Assembly: GCF_001299635.1 (NCBI RefSeq)
Contig: NZ_JRHN01000031.1
Location: 62,001-126,000 of the forward strand
Length of the DNA stretch: 64,000 nt
DNA from: Clostridioides difficile
GTDB taxonomy: Bacteria > Bacillota > Clostridia > Peptostreptococcales > Peptostreptococcaceae
Direction of reading: 5' to 3'
The notes below the pieces were generated by a model. It was not told the DNA's origin, ran no database searches, and worked only from the letters and a program-made list of their open reading frames with translations. Below are positions 35,566 to 45,215 of this stretch, in pieces. Every line of letters begins with the position of its first letter. The stretch's first letter is position 1. Both the position numbers and the translations under genes were made by a program.

Positions 35566-36696
35566 TTGAAAAAAATCAATATTAATTATAAGTCGACAAT
35601 TAAGTTGATAAAACAGTTAGACTGGAAACTTATAGTTACAGTATTAGCTATCTTTATTTTTGGACTTGTTATACTTAGTAGTGCAACACATGCTAATTCG
35701 ACAGGTTCATATAATCAATTAATTAAGCAAGGATTAGCTTTTGTACTTGGTATAGGGATGATTATAGTCATATTATTTTTTGATTATAATCTTCTAGGTA
35801 GGTATTACAAAGTGCTTTATATAATAAGTCTTGTTTTGTTAGCCATCGTTTTATTACCTGGAATTGGGACAGAAAAAGGTGGCGCTAGGTCGTGGATTAA
35901 TTTAGGTCCACTTGATTTGCAAACATCTGAAATAGTTAAATTAACATTTGTACTTAGTTATGCAAAGATACTTGAAACTAAGAAGGACAAATTAAATACA
36001 TTGAAAGAAGTTATACCTGTTGTGGTTTATGCTATTCCATTTATTGGATTATTACTTGCACAGCCAGATTTAGGAACAGGAATTGTATTTTGTTGTATGA
36101 TATTTGCAATGCTATTTACAGCAGGTCTTAGTTCAAAATTGATAAAAAGAGGAATAATCATACTGTTGGTATCTATGCCACTGATGTATTTAATGATGGC
36201 AGACCATCAGAAGATAAGAATAGAAGCATTCTTAAATCCAGAAGATGTAACGCTGAAAGGAAATTATCAGGTTATGCAATCTCTTATTGCGATAGGCTCT
36301 GGTGGTGTAACTGGTAAGGGGCTATATAATGGAAGTCAAAACCAAGAGGATTTTTTACCTGTACAAGATAGTGACTTCATATTCGCTGTTGTAGGTGAAG
36401 AACTTGGTGTAATAGGAATGTCAGTGTTGATAATCTTATTTGCAATATTCTTATTGAGGCTTTTAGTGATTGCAAGAGATGCCAAAGATTTTTATGGAAC
36501 CCTCATCGTGGTTGGTGTCATGGGGATGTTTGGCTATCAGATAATCCAAAATATAGGTATGACCGTCGCATTAATTCCAGTAACGGGAGTAACATTACCT
36601 TTTGTAAGTTATGGAGGTAGTTCTTTATTAACATCCTTAGCAAATTTAGGGTTAGTACTAAATGTGTGTATGAGAAGAAAGAAAATAAATTTCTAG
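35566..36696 (+). CDS. rodA: SEDS glycosyltransferase RodA
   Basis: 376 residues, TTG start after GGTGAT. About ten membrane segments and SEDS signatures: GARSWINLGPLDLQTSEIVK, LLAQPDLGTG, and the tail GVTLPFVSYGGSSLL. It polymerises lipid II during elongation with PBP2. Placement after mre/min genes supports RodA over FtsW. Confidence 0.94.
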   Translation: MKKININYKSTIKLIKQLDWKLIVTVLAIFIFGLVILSSATHANSTGSYNQLIKQGLAFVLGIGMIIVILFFDYNLLGRYYKVLYIISLVLLAIVLLPGIGTEKGGARSWINLGPLDLQTSEIVKLTFVLSYAKILETKKDKLNTLKEVIPVVVYAIPFIGLLLAQPDLGTGIVFCCMIFAMLFTAGLSSKLIKRGIIILLVSMPLMYLMMADHQKIRIEAFLNPEDVTLKGNYQVMQSLIAIGSGGVTGKGLYNGSQNQEDFLPVQDSDFIFAVVGEELGVIGMSVLIILFAIFLLRLLVIARDAKDFYGTLIVVGVMGMFGYQIIQNIGMTVALIPVTGVTLPFVSYGGSSLLTSLANLGLVLNVCMRRKKINF

Positions 36697-36735
36697 ATTT
36701 GATACTTGTAAACATAAATTGAGGAGATTGAGTAT

Positions 36736-37149
36736 ATGAATATAGCATTAGTAGCGCATGACCAAATGAAAAATACTATGGTCGGATTCTGTATAGGTTA
36801 TGAATCAATTTTAAAAAAGTATGGACTGTATGCAACTGGAACTACAGGAAAAAGAATAATGGATGAAACTGACTTAAATATAAATAGGTTAGCATCTGGT
36901 CCTTTAGGTGGAGACCAACAAATAGGTTCTTTAATAGTAACACAAGATATAGATTTAGTTATTTTTTTAAGAGACCCATTGACATCTCAGGCTCATGAAA
37001 CGGATATACAAGCATTGATAAGACTTTGTGATGTTTATCATGTTCCAATAGCTACAAATCTAGCTTCTGCAGAAATATTTATAAAAGCTCTTGATAGAGG
37101 AGAACTATCATGGAGAGAAGTTAGAAAAAATAAAAGTCAACGTGTTTAA
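36736..37149 (+). CDS. mgsA: Methylglyoxal synthase
   Basis: 137 residues with NIALVAHDQMKNTMV, YATGTTGKRI, LASGPLGGDQQIGS and FLRDPLTSQAHETD, covering the phosphate-binding site and catalytic Asp. It converts dihydroxyacetone phosphate to methylglyoxal, a glycolytic bypass under phosphate limitation. A shared terminator lies between it and the convergent flavodiiron gene. Confidence 0.97.
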   Translation: MNIALVAHDQMKNTMVGFCIGYESILKKYGLYATGTTGKRIMDETDLNINRLASGPLGGDQQIGSLIVTQDIDLVIFLRDPLTSQAHETDIQALIRLCDVYHVPIATNLASAEIFIKALDRGELSWREVRKNKSQRV

Positions 37150-37175
37150 AAAAATAAATTGTATAATTGTATATG

Positions 37176-37222
37176 AAATAAGGAGATGTTTCAAAATAAA
37201 ACTTTGAATCATCTCCTTATTT
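37176..37222. terminator. Bidirectional terminator between mgsA and the flavodiiron gene
   Basis: AAATAAGGAGATG (37176-37188) pairs perfectly with CATCTCCTTATTT (37210-37222). A/T tracts on both sides suit convergent genes. Confidence 0.75.
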
Positions 37223-37252
37223 AAATTAAATAATTTTATTTGTTATTAATGA

Positions 37253-38446
37253 CTATTTAACTAATTTTGCAAATTCTGCACCAAATGCCATACAGTCTTT
37301 TAATGTTTCTTCACTAGGGAAGAATTTTTTCTTAAGAGATTCTACAGGCATTTTAAATGACATAGCTTTAAGTAAAGTCTCAGCCATAGTTATACCTTCA
37401 CCACTCCAACCGAATGAACCAAACACTCCTGCTATCTTACCTTGGTTAGCCATTGGGTCTATAACAGAGAATAAATCCCACATAGGTTTAACCATAGTTT
37501 TGTTTATAGTTGGAGAACCTAATAGTATTACCTTTGATACTACTAGTGTATCATGCATTTCTGTTAATGTCATATCTTCCAAATCATATAATTCAGCTTT
37601 TGCACCTTCTGCATCAAGACCTTCTTTTATCTTTTTAGCCATCTCTAAAGTATTACTGTAAGCTGATAAGTAGAATATAGAAACTTGATTTTGATTTGTT
37701 GTATTAATAGCTTCTGTAGACCATTCAACATATCTTTTAACGGCAGCCATTGGGTCTTTAGTAAGCATTGGACCATGAGAAGTTAATATAGTATCAAATT
37801 CTATGTTCATTCCTACAACCTTATCTACAGCGCTTAAAACATGCTTAGCAAATGGTTTAACTATGCAGTCATAATAGTGTTTAGCTGATTTTAGATAATC
37901 TTCACTGTTTACTATATCTGCATCAACACTTGCAAAGTGACAACCAAATGCATCACAAGTTAAAAGAGTCTTGTCCTCTTCAATGTAAGTAAACATTGTA
38001 TCAACCCAATGTAAGAATGGAGCAGTTATAAATTTAAGATTTCTTTTACCAATATTTAGAACTTCACCATCTTTTATTACATGACAATTAAAAGGTCTAT
38101 TTATTTGACCATCTAAGTATAGTTTAGCAGCTTTAGTACAATAAACTTCTATATTAGGATTTAAATCTAATAAGTACTTTAAACTACCAGCATGGTCTGG
38201 TTCTGTATGATGAATTACAACATAGTCAATTTTAGCTATATCAGTAACTTCTGATAGATTGCTTAAAAATTCATCTTTAAAATTTGCCTTTACTGTGTCA
38301 AATAAAACCGTTTTTTCGTCCTTGATTAAATAAGAATTGTAAGTTGTCCCAAACTCAGTTTCCATTATTATGTCGAATACTTTTAAACCTTCATCTACTA
38401 CGCCAGTAAAGTAGATATCTTTTTTTACTTCAAAAACTTTACTCAT
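37253..38446 (-). CDS. fdpA: Flavodiiron protein (oxygen/NO reductase)
   Basis: 397 residues: an N-terminal metallo-beta-lactamase-like diiron domain with HxExDH (H80-x-E82-x-D84-H85) and later His/Asp ligands (HWVDTMFTY; SHGP), and a C-terminal flavodoxin domain (IFYLSAYSNTLEMAKKI; GSPTINKTMVKPMW; GSFGWSGEG). There is no rubredoxin tail. It reduces O2 to water, or NO to N2O, protecting an anaerobe. AGGAGGG precedes the ATG on the minus strand and a sigma-B-like promoter lies 40 bases upstream. The symbol is from recollection of the C. difficile literature. Confidence 0.94.
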   Translation of the reverse strand: MSKVFEVKKDIYFTGVVDEGLKVFDIIMETEFGTTYNSYLIKDEKTVLFDTVKANFKDEFLSNLSEVTDIAKIDYVVIHHTEPDHAGSLKYLLDLNPNIEVYCTKAAKLYLDGQINRPFNCHVIKDGEVLNIGKRNLKFITAPFLHWVDTMFTYIEEDKTLLTCDAFGCHFASVDADIVNSEDYLKSAKHYYDCIVKPFAKHVLSAVDKVVGMNIEFDTILTSHGPMLTKDPMAAVKRYVEWSTEAINTTNQNQVSIFYLSAYSNTLEMAKKIKEGLDAEGAKAELYDLEDMTLTEMHDTLVVSKVILLGSPTINKTMVKPMWDLFSVIDPMANQGKIAGVFGSFGWSGEGITMAETLLKAMSFKMPVESLKKKFFPSEETLKDCMAFGAEFAKLVK

Positions 38447-38483
38447 TTTTAACCCTCCTAAAATTTATCATTATACAAGTAAC

Positions 38484-38509
38484 ATACCCCATTTTGGGGT
38501 CAATGAAAC
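38484..38509 (-). promoter_or_regulatory. Sigma-B-like promoter of the flavodiiron gene
   Basis: On the minus strand GTTTCA, a 14-base spacer and GGGTAT match the GTTT-N12-15-GGGTAT pattern of general stress sigma-B. A perfect ACCCCA-TTT-TGGGGT repeat overlaps the -10. Confidence 0.65.
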
Positions 38510-38681
38510 AAAAGATGTCATTATAAGTTATCTAAAACAATAGTTCTATGTTTATAATATATCATATTTTGTAAAAAAATTGTAATTCAATAAAAATTTA
38601 ATGTAAAATATACTCAAATATTTTTAGTTATTCTATTTTGTGAATAATATAGGTTTTAAATTCAATATTTTAGTTATATTT

Positions 38682-38710
38682 TTGATAGAAAATATTTTAT
38701 CGTGTATAAT
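38682..38710 (+). promoter_or_regulatory. Sigma-A promoter for the radical SAM/RNase G operon
   Basis: TTGATA, 17 bases, TATAAT. It lies 55 bases upstream of the ATG at 38765. The rest of the 38510-38681 gap is AT-rich with nothing recognisable. Confidence 0.75.
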
Positions 38711-38764
38711 ATTACTTATAAATAAGAATAAAAATAAAGAGCTTGTTTGGAGGAATTTGGATAA

Positions 38765-40609
38765 ATGAATAAAGTAGACTTGAAAAAAATCTTAAAAAAA
38801 GTAGAAAAGCCTGCTAGATATCTTGGAAATGAAATAAATTCAATTCATAAAGATACTAGTAATAGTGAATTGATAAGATACGCACACTGCTTTCCAGATT
38901 TATATGAAGTTGGTATGAGTCACTTAGGAAGTCATATATTATACGATGTAATAAACAAAGATGAAGATGTATTTTGTGAGAGGGTATATTCTCCTGCTGT
39001 TGATATGGAATATATAATGAGAGAAAAAAACATACCATTATTTGCATTAGAGTCAAGAGAGCCTATAACGAACTTTGATTTTGTTACTTTTACACTTCAA
39101 TATGAACTTTCATATACTAATATCTTAAATATATTAGATTTAGCAAATATACCAATATTAAAAAAGGAAAGAAAACTGGAAGACCCATTTGTAATGGTTG
39201 GAGGCCCTTGTGCCTATAATTCTGAACCTTTAGCAGATTTTGTGGATATAGTAATATTAGGTGAAGGTGAAGAGGTCAATTTAGAAGTAGTAAATGAGTA
39301 TAAAGAATGGAAGAAAAATAAAACAACTAGAGAAGACTTTTTATATAAAATATCAAGTATAGAAGGAGTCTACATACCAAGTTTTTACGATGTTAAATAC
39401 AATGAAGATGGTACAGTTCAAAGTGTAACTCCTAATAGAGATGGTATTCCAAAGAATCCTACTAAGAGAATAATAAAAGATGTTGAAACTGTAGACTATC
39501 CAGAAAAACTAATAGTACCTTATATAGATACTGTTCATGATAGAATAGTGTTGGAATTATTCAGAGGATGTACAAGAGGATGTAGATTCTGTCAAGCAGG
39601 TATGATATATAGACCAATAAGAGAAAAAAGTGTTGAAAGACTTAAAGAGATATTGGATAAATTAGTTAAAAATACCGGATATGATGAAATATCATTATCA
39701 TCACTTAGTACGAGTGATTATAGTAAGCTATCTGAGCTTACTGATTATTTAGTGGACGAGTATGCTTCTAATAATATAGGGATTTCACTTCCATCTCTTA
39801 GATTAGATAACTTCTCAATGGAAATTGCTGATAAAATACAACAAGTAAGAAAGTCTGGACTTACTTTTGCTCCAGAGGCAGGAACTCAAAGACTTAGAGA
39901 TGTTATAAATAAAGGTGTTACAGAAGAAGATTTAGAAAATGCAACAGAAAGAGCTTTTGAAATGGGATGGAATAGTGTCAAACTATATTTTATGATTGGT
40001 TTACCAACTGAGACTTATGATGATTTAGATGGAATAGCTAAATTAGCATATAAGGTTATTGATATTTACAGAAAAGTAAATGGAGGTAAATTAAAGAGAA
40101 GCTTTAGTGTTACAGTAAGTACTTCTACTTTTGTACCAAAGCCATTTACACCTTTCCAATGGCATGGTCAAGATACTACAGAAGCAGTAGTTGAGAAGCA
40201 AAGACATTTAGTAAATAAATTAAGAAACAACAATATAAAATACAATTACCATGATTCAAAAACTAGCTTGATGGAAGCTGTAGTGGCTAGAGGAGATAGA
40301 AGAATAGGAGAAGTTATATATGATGCATTCAAACTAGGTGCAAAGTTTGATGGATGGGCAGAACACTTTAATTTAGACATATGGAAGGAAGCTATGGAAA
40401 AGAATAACCTTTCTATAGATTTCTATGCACATAGAAATAGAAATTATGAAGAGGTATTTCCTTGGGACCATATAGATGTAGGTGTCAATAAAAAATTCTT
40501 AATTAGAGAAGATGAGAATGCTAAAAAAGAAAAAATCACTTCTGATTGTAGACATAATTGTAATGGCTGTGGAATAAATATACATGATATAGGAAGGGGG
40601 CTTTGCTAA
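38765..40609 (+). CDS. B12-binding-type radical SAM protein (TIGR03960-like)
   Basis: 614 residues. An N-terminal cobalamin-binding-like region (RYAHCFPDLYEVGMSHLG; VMVGGPCAYNSEPLADFVDIVILGEGEE) precedes a radical SAM core with CTRGCRFCQAG at about residue 268 and TFAPEAGTQRLRDVINK. The tail is Cys-rich (CRHNCNGCGINIHDIG). It is fused to TIGR03936 in some bacteria and separate here. The reaction is unknown. Order with DUF2344, RNase G, L21 and L27 is conserved in clostridia. Confidence 0.9.
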   Translation: MNKVDLKKILKKVEKPARYLGNEINSIHKDTSNSELIRYAHCFPDLYEVGMSHLGSHILYDVINKDEDVFCERVYSPAVDMEYIMREKNIPLFALESREPITNFDFVTFTLQYELSYTNILNILDLANIPILKKERKLEDPFVMVGGPCAYNSEPLADFVDIVILGEGEEVNLEVVNEYKEWKKNKTTREDFLYKISSIEGVYIPSFYDVKYNEDGTVQSVTPNRDGIPKNPTKRIIKDVETVDYPEKLIVPYIDTVHDRIVLELFRGCTRGCRFCQAGMIYRPIREKSVERLKEILDKLVKNTGYDEISLSSLSTSDYSKLSELTDYLVDEYASNNIGISLPSLRLDNFSMEIADKIQQVRKSGLTFAPEAGTQRLRDVINKGVTEEDLENATERAFEMGWNSVKLYFMIGLPTETYDDLDGIAKLAYKVIDIYRKVNGGKLKRSFSVTVSTSTFVPKPFTPFQWHGQDTTEAVVEKQRHLVNKLRNNNIKYNYHDSKTSLMEAVVARGDRRIGEVIYDAFKLGAKFDGWAEHFNLDIWKEAMEKNNLSIDFYAHRNRNYEEVFPWDHIDVGVNKKFLIREDENAKKEKITSDCRHNCNGCGINIHDIGRGLC

Positions 40610-40610
40610 T

Positions 40611-41312
40611 ATGAGTAAAATAATAAGAGTAAAATTTAAAAAAGAAGGCGATATGATATATATATCACATCTTGACCTTCAGAGATTATTGCAAAGAGCA
40701 TTTAGAAGGGCTGAAATAAACTTAGCACATTCTCAAGGATTTAATCCTCATCCTAAGATGAGTTATGGTAATGCTTTGGCTTTAGGTACGGAAAGTCAAG
40801 GAGAGTATGTAGATATTGAGATAGAGGAAGAAGATTTATCAGTAGAGGAGTTTTTAAGTAAAGTATCAGTTCAACTTCCAGATGGGATAGAATTTATAAA
40901 AGTAAAAGAAATTGATAGACAAACACCTTCTCTTTCTTCTGTTATAGATTATGGAGAATATCTGTTTAATATAGAATTGAAAAGACCTCTAACTAAAGAG
41001 TTTGTAAAAAGAAAAGTAATTGATTTTATGAATAATAAAGAGATAATTATAACAAAGAAGAATAAAAAAGGTAAAATGGTCGAAGTAGATATAAGACCTA
41101 TGATAAGAACTTTTGATGTTTTAAATTTAGAAGATGAACATATTACTCTTACTGCTACTATAGCTACAGGTTCAAAGACTAATTTAAATACTAATATACT
41201 TATTCCAAAAATATTAGAGATGTTTGAATTGAATATTGACCCATTAGATGTTGATATATTGAGAAGAGACTTATATGTATTAGAAGATGGGGAATTAGTG
41301 ACTCCTATGTAG
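40611..41312 (+). CDS. DUF2344/TIGR03936 protein, partner of the radical SAM enzyme
   Basis: 233 residues beginning VKFKKEGDMIYISHLDLQRLLQRAFRRA and containing AHSQGFNPHPKMSYGNALALGTES, the family signature. It begins one base after the preceding stop, so the two are coupled. A role in RNA modification has been suggested for the pair from context, but nothing in the sequence proves it. Confidence 0.88.
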   Translation: MSKIIRVKFKKEGDMIYISHLDLQRLLQRAFRRAEINLAHSQGFNPHPKMSYGNALALGTESQGEYVDIEIEEEDLSVEEFLSKVSVQLPDGIEFIKVKEIDRQTPSLSSVIDYGEYLFNIELKRPLTKEFVKRKVIDFMNNKEIIITKKNKKGKMVEVDIRPMIRTFDVLNLEDEHITLTATIATGSKTNLNTNILIPKILEMFELNIDPLDVDILRRDLYVLEDGELVTPM

Positions 41313-41328
41313 CTCGAGAGGTGAAGTT

Positions 41329-42750
41329 GTGAAAAAGATAGTTATCGAGTCCTTAGTAGGGTCTCAAAAAACAGCAGTACTTGAAGATGAAAGATTAGCA
41401 GAACTTTTTGTTGAAGATAGTTTAAATAAAAAGACTGTATCCAATATATATCGTGGAATTGTAAAAAAAGTTATACCAGGAATAGAAGCTTGTTTTGTAG
41501 ATATTGGCTTTAAAAAGCTTGCTTATTTACAATTGAAAAAAGGAAGTACTATAAAATCTGGTCAAGATATTCTAGTTCAAGTAAATAAAGAAGAGATAGG
41601 TACTAAAGGTGCAAAATTAAACACTGAAATTAGTATTTCTGGAAGGTATATTGTCTATATACCTTCCAATGATAGAACTACAATATCAAATAAAATTACT
41701 GATGAAAAAGAAAGATTTAGATTAAAAAAAATTACTAAAGCAGTGAATAAAGAAAATTTAGGATTAATAATAAGAACTGAGGCTCAAGGTTGTACTCATG
41801 ATGAAATAAAAAAAGATATAGAAGAATTAAAATTACAGTATGAGAATATTTTAAAAGAATATAAACTTGGTATAGGACCAAAAGTATTATATAAATCTTT
41901 AGACTTTGCAACCAAATATGTAAAGGATAATGTGAATGATGATATCGAATCCATAATTACTAACAGTTATGATAGATATTGTGAACTTAAGTCTATTTTA
42001 AAGGGAATAGACAATACTTATGTTGATAAACTGTGTCTTAAAGAAAATAGAGATGTATTTGATTTATATAGAATAGAATCTCAAATAGAGAAATTATTAA
42101 ATAAAAAGGTATGGTTAAAGAGTGGAGGTTATCTAGTAATTGAAAAGACAGAAGCTCTTACTGTTATAGATGTAAATACAGGTAAGTTTGTTGGAACTGG
42201 CAAACTTGATGAGACTGTTTATAAAACCAATATTGAAGCTGCAAAGGAAATTGTAAGGCAGCTTAGAATTAGAGATATAGCTGGAATAATAATAATTGAT
42301 TTTATAGATATGCACAAAAAGAAGCATCAAAATGAGGTTTTGCACCTCTTAGAGGAAGAATTTAATAAAGATAAAAGAAAAGCTGAAGTGTTAGGTATGA
42401 CGAAGCTTGGTTTAGTAGAAGTTGCAAGACGTAGAGAAAAAGAGTCTATTGATAAATATTATCTAATGTCCTGCCCATGTTGTGATGGTGCACAAACGAT
42501 AAAATCTATACATCATATGGTAGATGGTATTGAAAAAGAAATTATGAGAATAAGCGAGCATACAGTTTATAAAAACATAATAATAGAGTTTAATGATTTT
42601 ATTTTTAGACAAATAAAAGAATATTATATGGATATAATTGATAAAATTGGTGAAAAATATAATATAAAGATTTCTTTAACTGCAAATTGTACATTAAAAC
42701 ACAATAAAACCAATGTTATTTTCGATAAAATAGTTGACAATAAAATGTAA
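41329..42750 (+). CDS. rng: Ribonuclease G/E family
   Basis: 473 residues, GTG start after GAGGTGA. An S1-like domain (residues 38-105: YRGIVKKVIPGIEACFVDIG), the catalytic RNase H-like core with DVNTGKF and IIIDFIDM (metal Asp residues), and the zinc-link SCPCCDGA. The length is that of RNase G, without the RNase E degradosome tail. It matures rRNA and decays mRNA. Confidence 0.94.
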   Translation: MKKIVIESLVGSQKTAVLEDERLAELFVEDSLNKKTVSNIYRGIVKKVIPGIEACFVDIGFKKLAYLQLKKGSTIKSGQDILVQVNKEEIGTKGAKLNTEISISGRYIVYIPSNDRTTISNKITDEKERFRLKKITKAVNKENLGLIIRTEAQGCTHDEIKKDIEELKLQYENILKEYKLGIGPKVLYKSLDFATKYVKDNVNDDIESIITNSYDRYCELKSILKGIDNTYVDKLCLKENRDVFDLYRIESQIEKLLNKKVWLKSGGYLVIEKTEALTVIDVNTGKFVGTGKLDETVYKTNIEAAKEIVRQLRIRDIAGIIIIDFIDMHKKKHQNEVLHLLEEEFNKDKRKAEVLGMTKLGLVEVARRREKESIDKYYLMSCPCCDGAQTIKSIHHMVDGIEKEIMRISEHTVYKNIIIEFNDFIFRQIKEYYMDIIDKIGEKYNIKISLTANCTLKHNKTNVIFDKIVDNKM

Positions 42751-42762
42751 ATATTTTATAAT
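42734..42762 (+). promoter_or_regulatory. Consensus sigma-A promoter for rplU operon
   Basis: TTGACA, 17 bases, TATAAT: a perfect consensus promoter whose -35 lies inside the last codons of rng. Confidence 0.85.
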
Positions 42763-42767
42763 TAATA

Positions 42768-42842
42768 ATTGTAATGCCGCACAGTAAAGGTCTAAATCTT
42801 CAAATGAAGTACCTTGTACTGGCGAGTTTGAGGCCGAGGAGG
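42768..42842 (+). ncRNA. Ribosomal protein L21 leader (autoregulatory)
   Basis: The 5' leader between the promoter and rplU contains the GCCGCAC..AAGGTCTAAATCTTC..GAAGTACCTTGTACTGGCGAG pattern ending GAGGCCGAGGAGG (shown in fragments). It matches what I know of L21 leaders in Firmicutes, where L21 binding regulates rplU-rpmA. Confidence 0.6.
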
Positions 42843-42850
42843 TGTATTTA

Positions 42851-43162
42851 ATGTACGCTATAGTAAAGACTGGTGGGAAACAATATAAAGTTTCTGAAGG
42901 TGATGTGTTATTCGTTGAAAAATTAGAAGCTAACGCAGGTGATGTTGTTACTTTAAACGAAGTATTAGCTTGCTCTAAAGATGGAGAATTAAAATTAGGT
43001 TCTCCAGTAGTAGAAGGAGCATCTGTTCAAGCTAAAGTTGTTGAACAAGGTAAAGCTAAGAAAGTTATAGTTTTCAAGTATAAAGCAAAAAAAGATTACA
43101 GAAGAAAACAAGGACATCGTCAATCATATACTAAGATAGTTGTAGAAAAAATAAACGCTTAG
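42851..43162 (+). CDS. rplU: Ribosomal protein L21
   Basis: I choose the ATG at 42851 ([18 protein letters not shown]), preceded by GGAGGTG; the GTG at 42842 is within that site. 103 residues with the [22 protein letters not shown] rRNA-binding region. First of rplU-prp-rpmA. Confidence 0.97.
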   Translation: MYAIVKTGGKQYKVSEGDVLFVEKLEANAGDVVTLNEVLACSKDGELKLGSPVVEGASVQAKVVEQGKAKKVIVFKYKAKKDYRRKQGHRQSYTKIVVEKINA

Positions 43163-43176
43163 TAGTTGGTTAAGTT

Positions 43177-43494
43177 ATGATAAAAGTAAAATATTATTAT
43201 AATGATGATTTCTTGATACAAGGTTTTTGTTTAAAGGGACATGCTGATTTTGCTGAAATAGGCTATGATATAGTGTGTGCTGCAGTTACATCTAATGCTA
43301 TTGCAGTTATAAATTCTTTAGACAAATTACAAAAGATTGAATTTGAGAAAGTAGTAGGAGAAGAAGGTCATATAGAATGTATAGTTAAAGATATACATAT
43401 AAAAGATGCACAATTATTACTAAATCACTTTCAATTAGCGGTTGAAGAAATTAAACGGGAATACCCAAAAAATATAAAAATTTTAAAAAAGTAG
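43177..43494 (+). CDS. prp: Ribosomal processing cysteine protease Prp
   Basis: 105 residues. GHADFAEIGYDIVCAAVTS contains the catalytic His (GHA) and Cys (VCAAV). Prp removes the N-terminal extension of L27, and the L27 encoded next carries such an extension. Confidence 0.94.
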   Translation: MIKVKYYYNDDFLIQGFCLKGHADFAEIGYDIVCAAVTSNAIAVINSLDKLQKIEFEKVVGEEGHIECIVKDIHIKDAQLLLNHFQLAVEEIKREYPKNIKILKK

Positions 43495-43507
43495 GGGGTG
43501 ACTCCAT

Positions 43508-43798
43508 ATGTTAAACATGAATTTACAATTATTAGCATCTAAAAAAGGGGTAGGTTCTTCTAAAAATGGTAGAGATTCTATATCTAAAAGATTAGGTGTT
43601 AAAAGATTCGATGGGCAATTAGTAACTGCTGGAAGTATAATAGTTAGACAAAGAGGAACTAAAATACATCCAGGAACTAATGTTGGAAAAGGTAGCGATG
43701 ATACTTTATTTGCATTAGTTGATGGTACTGTTAAATTCGAAAGAAAAGACAAGAAGAGAAAAAAAGTTAGTATATATCCAGTAGCAATAGCTGAGTAA
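43508..43798 (+). CDS. rpmA: Ribosomal protein L27 with cleavable N-terminal extension
   Basis: 96 residues. The start [20 protein letters not shown] has the Firmicute Prp site: cleavage after NLQLLA would expose SKKG near the peptidyl transferase centre. GGGGGTGA precedes the ATG. A terminator follows at 43806. Confidence 0.96.
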   Translation: MLNMNLQLLASKKGVGSSKNGRDSISKRLGVKRFDGQLVTAGSIIVRQRGTKIHPGTNVGKGSDDTLFALVDGTVKFERKDKKRKKVSIYPVAIAE

Positions 43799-43805
43799 TA
43801 TACAT

Positions 43806-43835
43806 AAAAGGAGTGTTGAGGCACTCCTTTTTCTT
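43806..43835 (+). terminator. Intrinsic terminator after rpmA
   Basis: AAAAGGAGTG (43806-43815) pairs with CACTCCTTTT (43822-43831), followed by TCTT. Confidence 0.85.
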
Positions 43836-43908
43836 ATAGTACTGATGAATTTATAATAGTGTTTTTGGTAATGCTAATTAAAAGTTTTTAATTAAGTAGG
43901 TGAAGAAT

Positions 43909-45186
43909 TTGTTTATAGATAAGGCAAGAATATTTGTTAAGGCTGGAAATGGTGGAAATGGTTCGGTAGCATTTAGAAGAGAAAAATACGTTCCAGCTGG
44001 TGGACCAGATGGCGGAGATGGTGGTCGTGGAGCAAGCATCATATTTGAAGTTGATTTGGGTCTTAGAACGCTAATGGACTTTAAGTATCAAAAAAAATAT
44101 CAAGCTCAAAATGGTGGGGACGGAAGCAAAGGTAAAAGAGCTGGTAAAAATGGAGAAAATTTAGTATTAAAAGTACCAGCAGGTACAGTAATAAGAGATG
44201 AGGCTACAGGTCTTATATTAGCAGATTTAAAGAAAGAAGGAGATACAGCTATAGTTGCAAAAGGTGGTATAGGTGGTAAGGGAAATCAACACTTTGCCAA
44301 TGCAGTAAGACAAGCTCCAGCTTTTGCAAAGTCTGGTACAGATGGAGATGAAAGATGGGTAACTCTTGAACTTAAAATGATAGCAGATGTAGGTCTTTTA
44401 GGATTTCCTAATGTAGGTAAATCAACATTTCTATCTGTAGTAACCAAGGCCAAACCAAAAATTGCAAACTATCATTTCACAACATTGACACCAAATTTAG
44501 GTGTTGTCCAAACTAAGTTTGGAGATAGTTTTGTACTTGCAGATATACCTGGAATTATAGAAGGTGCTTCTGAAGGTATAGGATTAGGTCATGAGTTTTT
44601 AAGACATGTAGAGAGAACCAAGGTATTGATACATATTGTAGATATATCTGGACTAGAGGGTAGAGATGCTATTGAAGACTTTGACAAGATAAATGACGAA
44701 CTTAGACTGTACAATGAAAAGCTTTCAAAGAGACCACAAGTTGTTGTTGCAAATAAATTTGATATATTAGAAGATGAAAGCAAGTTTGAGACATTTAAAA
44801 ATGAATTAGAAGGCAGAGGGTATACAGTCTTTAAAATGTCTGCAGCAACTCGTGAAGGAATAGATGATGTAATAGCTTATGTCTCTAAACTTTTAAAAGA
44901 AGTAGAAGATGTAGAATTAGTTTCAGAAGAAGAAATGTACAGACCAGAGCTTGATATTGGTACTGAAGAAGAATTGAGTATAGATATTGAAGATGGAGTG
45001 TATGTAGTTACAGGTAAAGCACTTAGAAGAATAATGTATTCTGTAAATTTTGATGATATGGAATCTCTTCAATATTTCCAAAAAGCTATGGAAGGTCAAG
45101 GTGTGTTTGACAGACTTAGAGAGATGGGAATAGAGGATGGAGATGTAGTTAGAATTTACGAATTGGAATTTGAATTTTACAATTAA
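43909..45186 (+). CDS. obg: GTPase Obg/CgtA
   Basis: I choose the TTG at 43909 (FIDKARIFVKAGNGGNG), five bases after AGGTGA; the GTG at 43900 lies inside that site. 425 residues: glycine-rich Obg fold (1-158), G domain with GFPNVGKST and DIPGIIEGASEG, and a C-terminal OCT domain (about 345-425). A ribosome-associated essential GTPase. Confidence 0.96.
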   Translation: MFIDKARIFVKAGNGGNGSVAFRREKYVPAGGPDGGDGGRGASIIFEVDLGLRTLMDFKYQKKYQAQNGGDGSKGKRAGKNGENLVLKVPAGTVIRDEATGLILADLKKEGDTAIVAKGGIGGKGNQHFANAVRQAPAFAKSGTDGDERWVTLELKMIADVGLLGFPNVGKSTFLSVVTKAKPKIANYHFTTLTPNLGVVQTKFGDSFVLADIPGIIEGASEGIGLGHEFLRHVERTKVLIHIVDISGLEGRDAIEDFDKINDELRLYNEKLSKRPQVVVANKFDILEDESKFETFKNELEGRGYTVFKMSAATREGIDDVIAYVSKLLKEVEDVELVSEEEMYRPELDIGTEEELSIDIEDGVYVVTGKALRRIMYSVNFDDMESLQYFQKAMEGQGVFDRLREMGIEDGDVVRIYELEFEFYN

Positions 45187-45215
45187 TTTTAGTATAGAAT
45201 TATAGAGGTGAGAAT

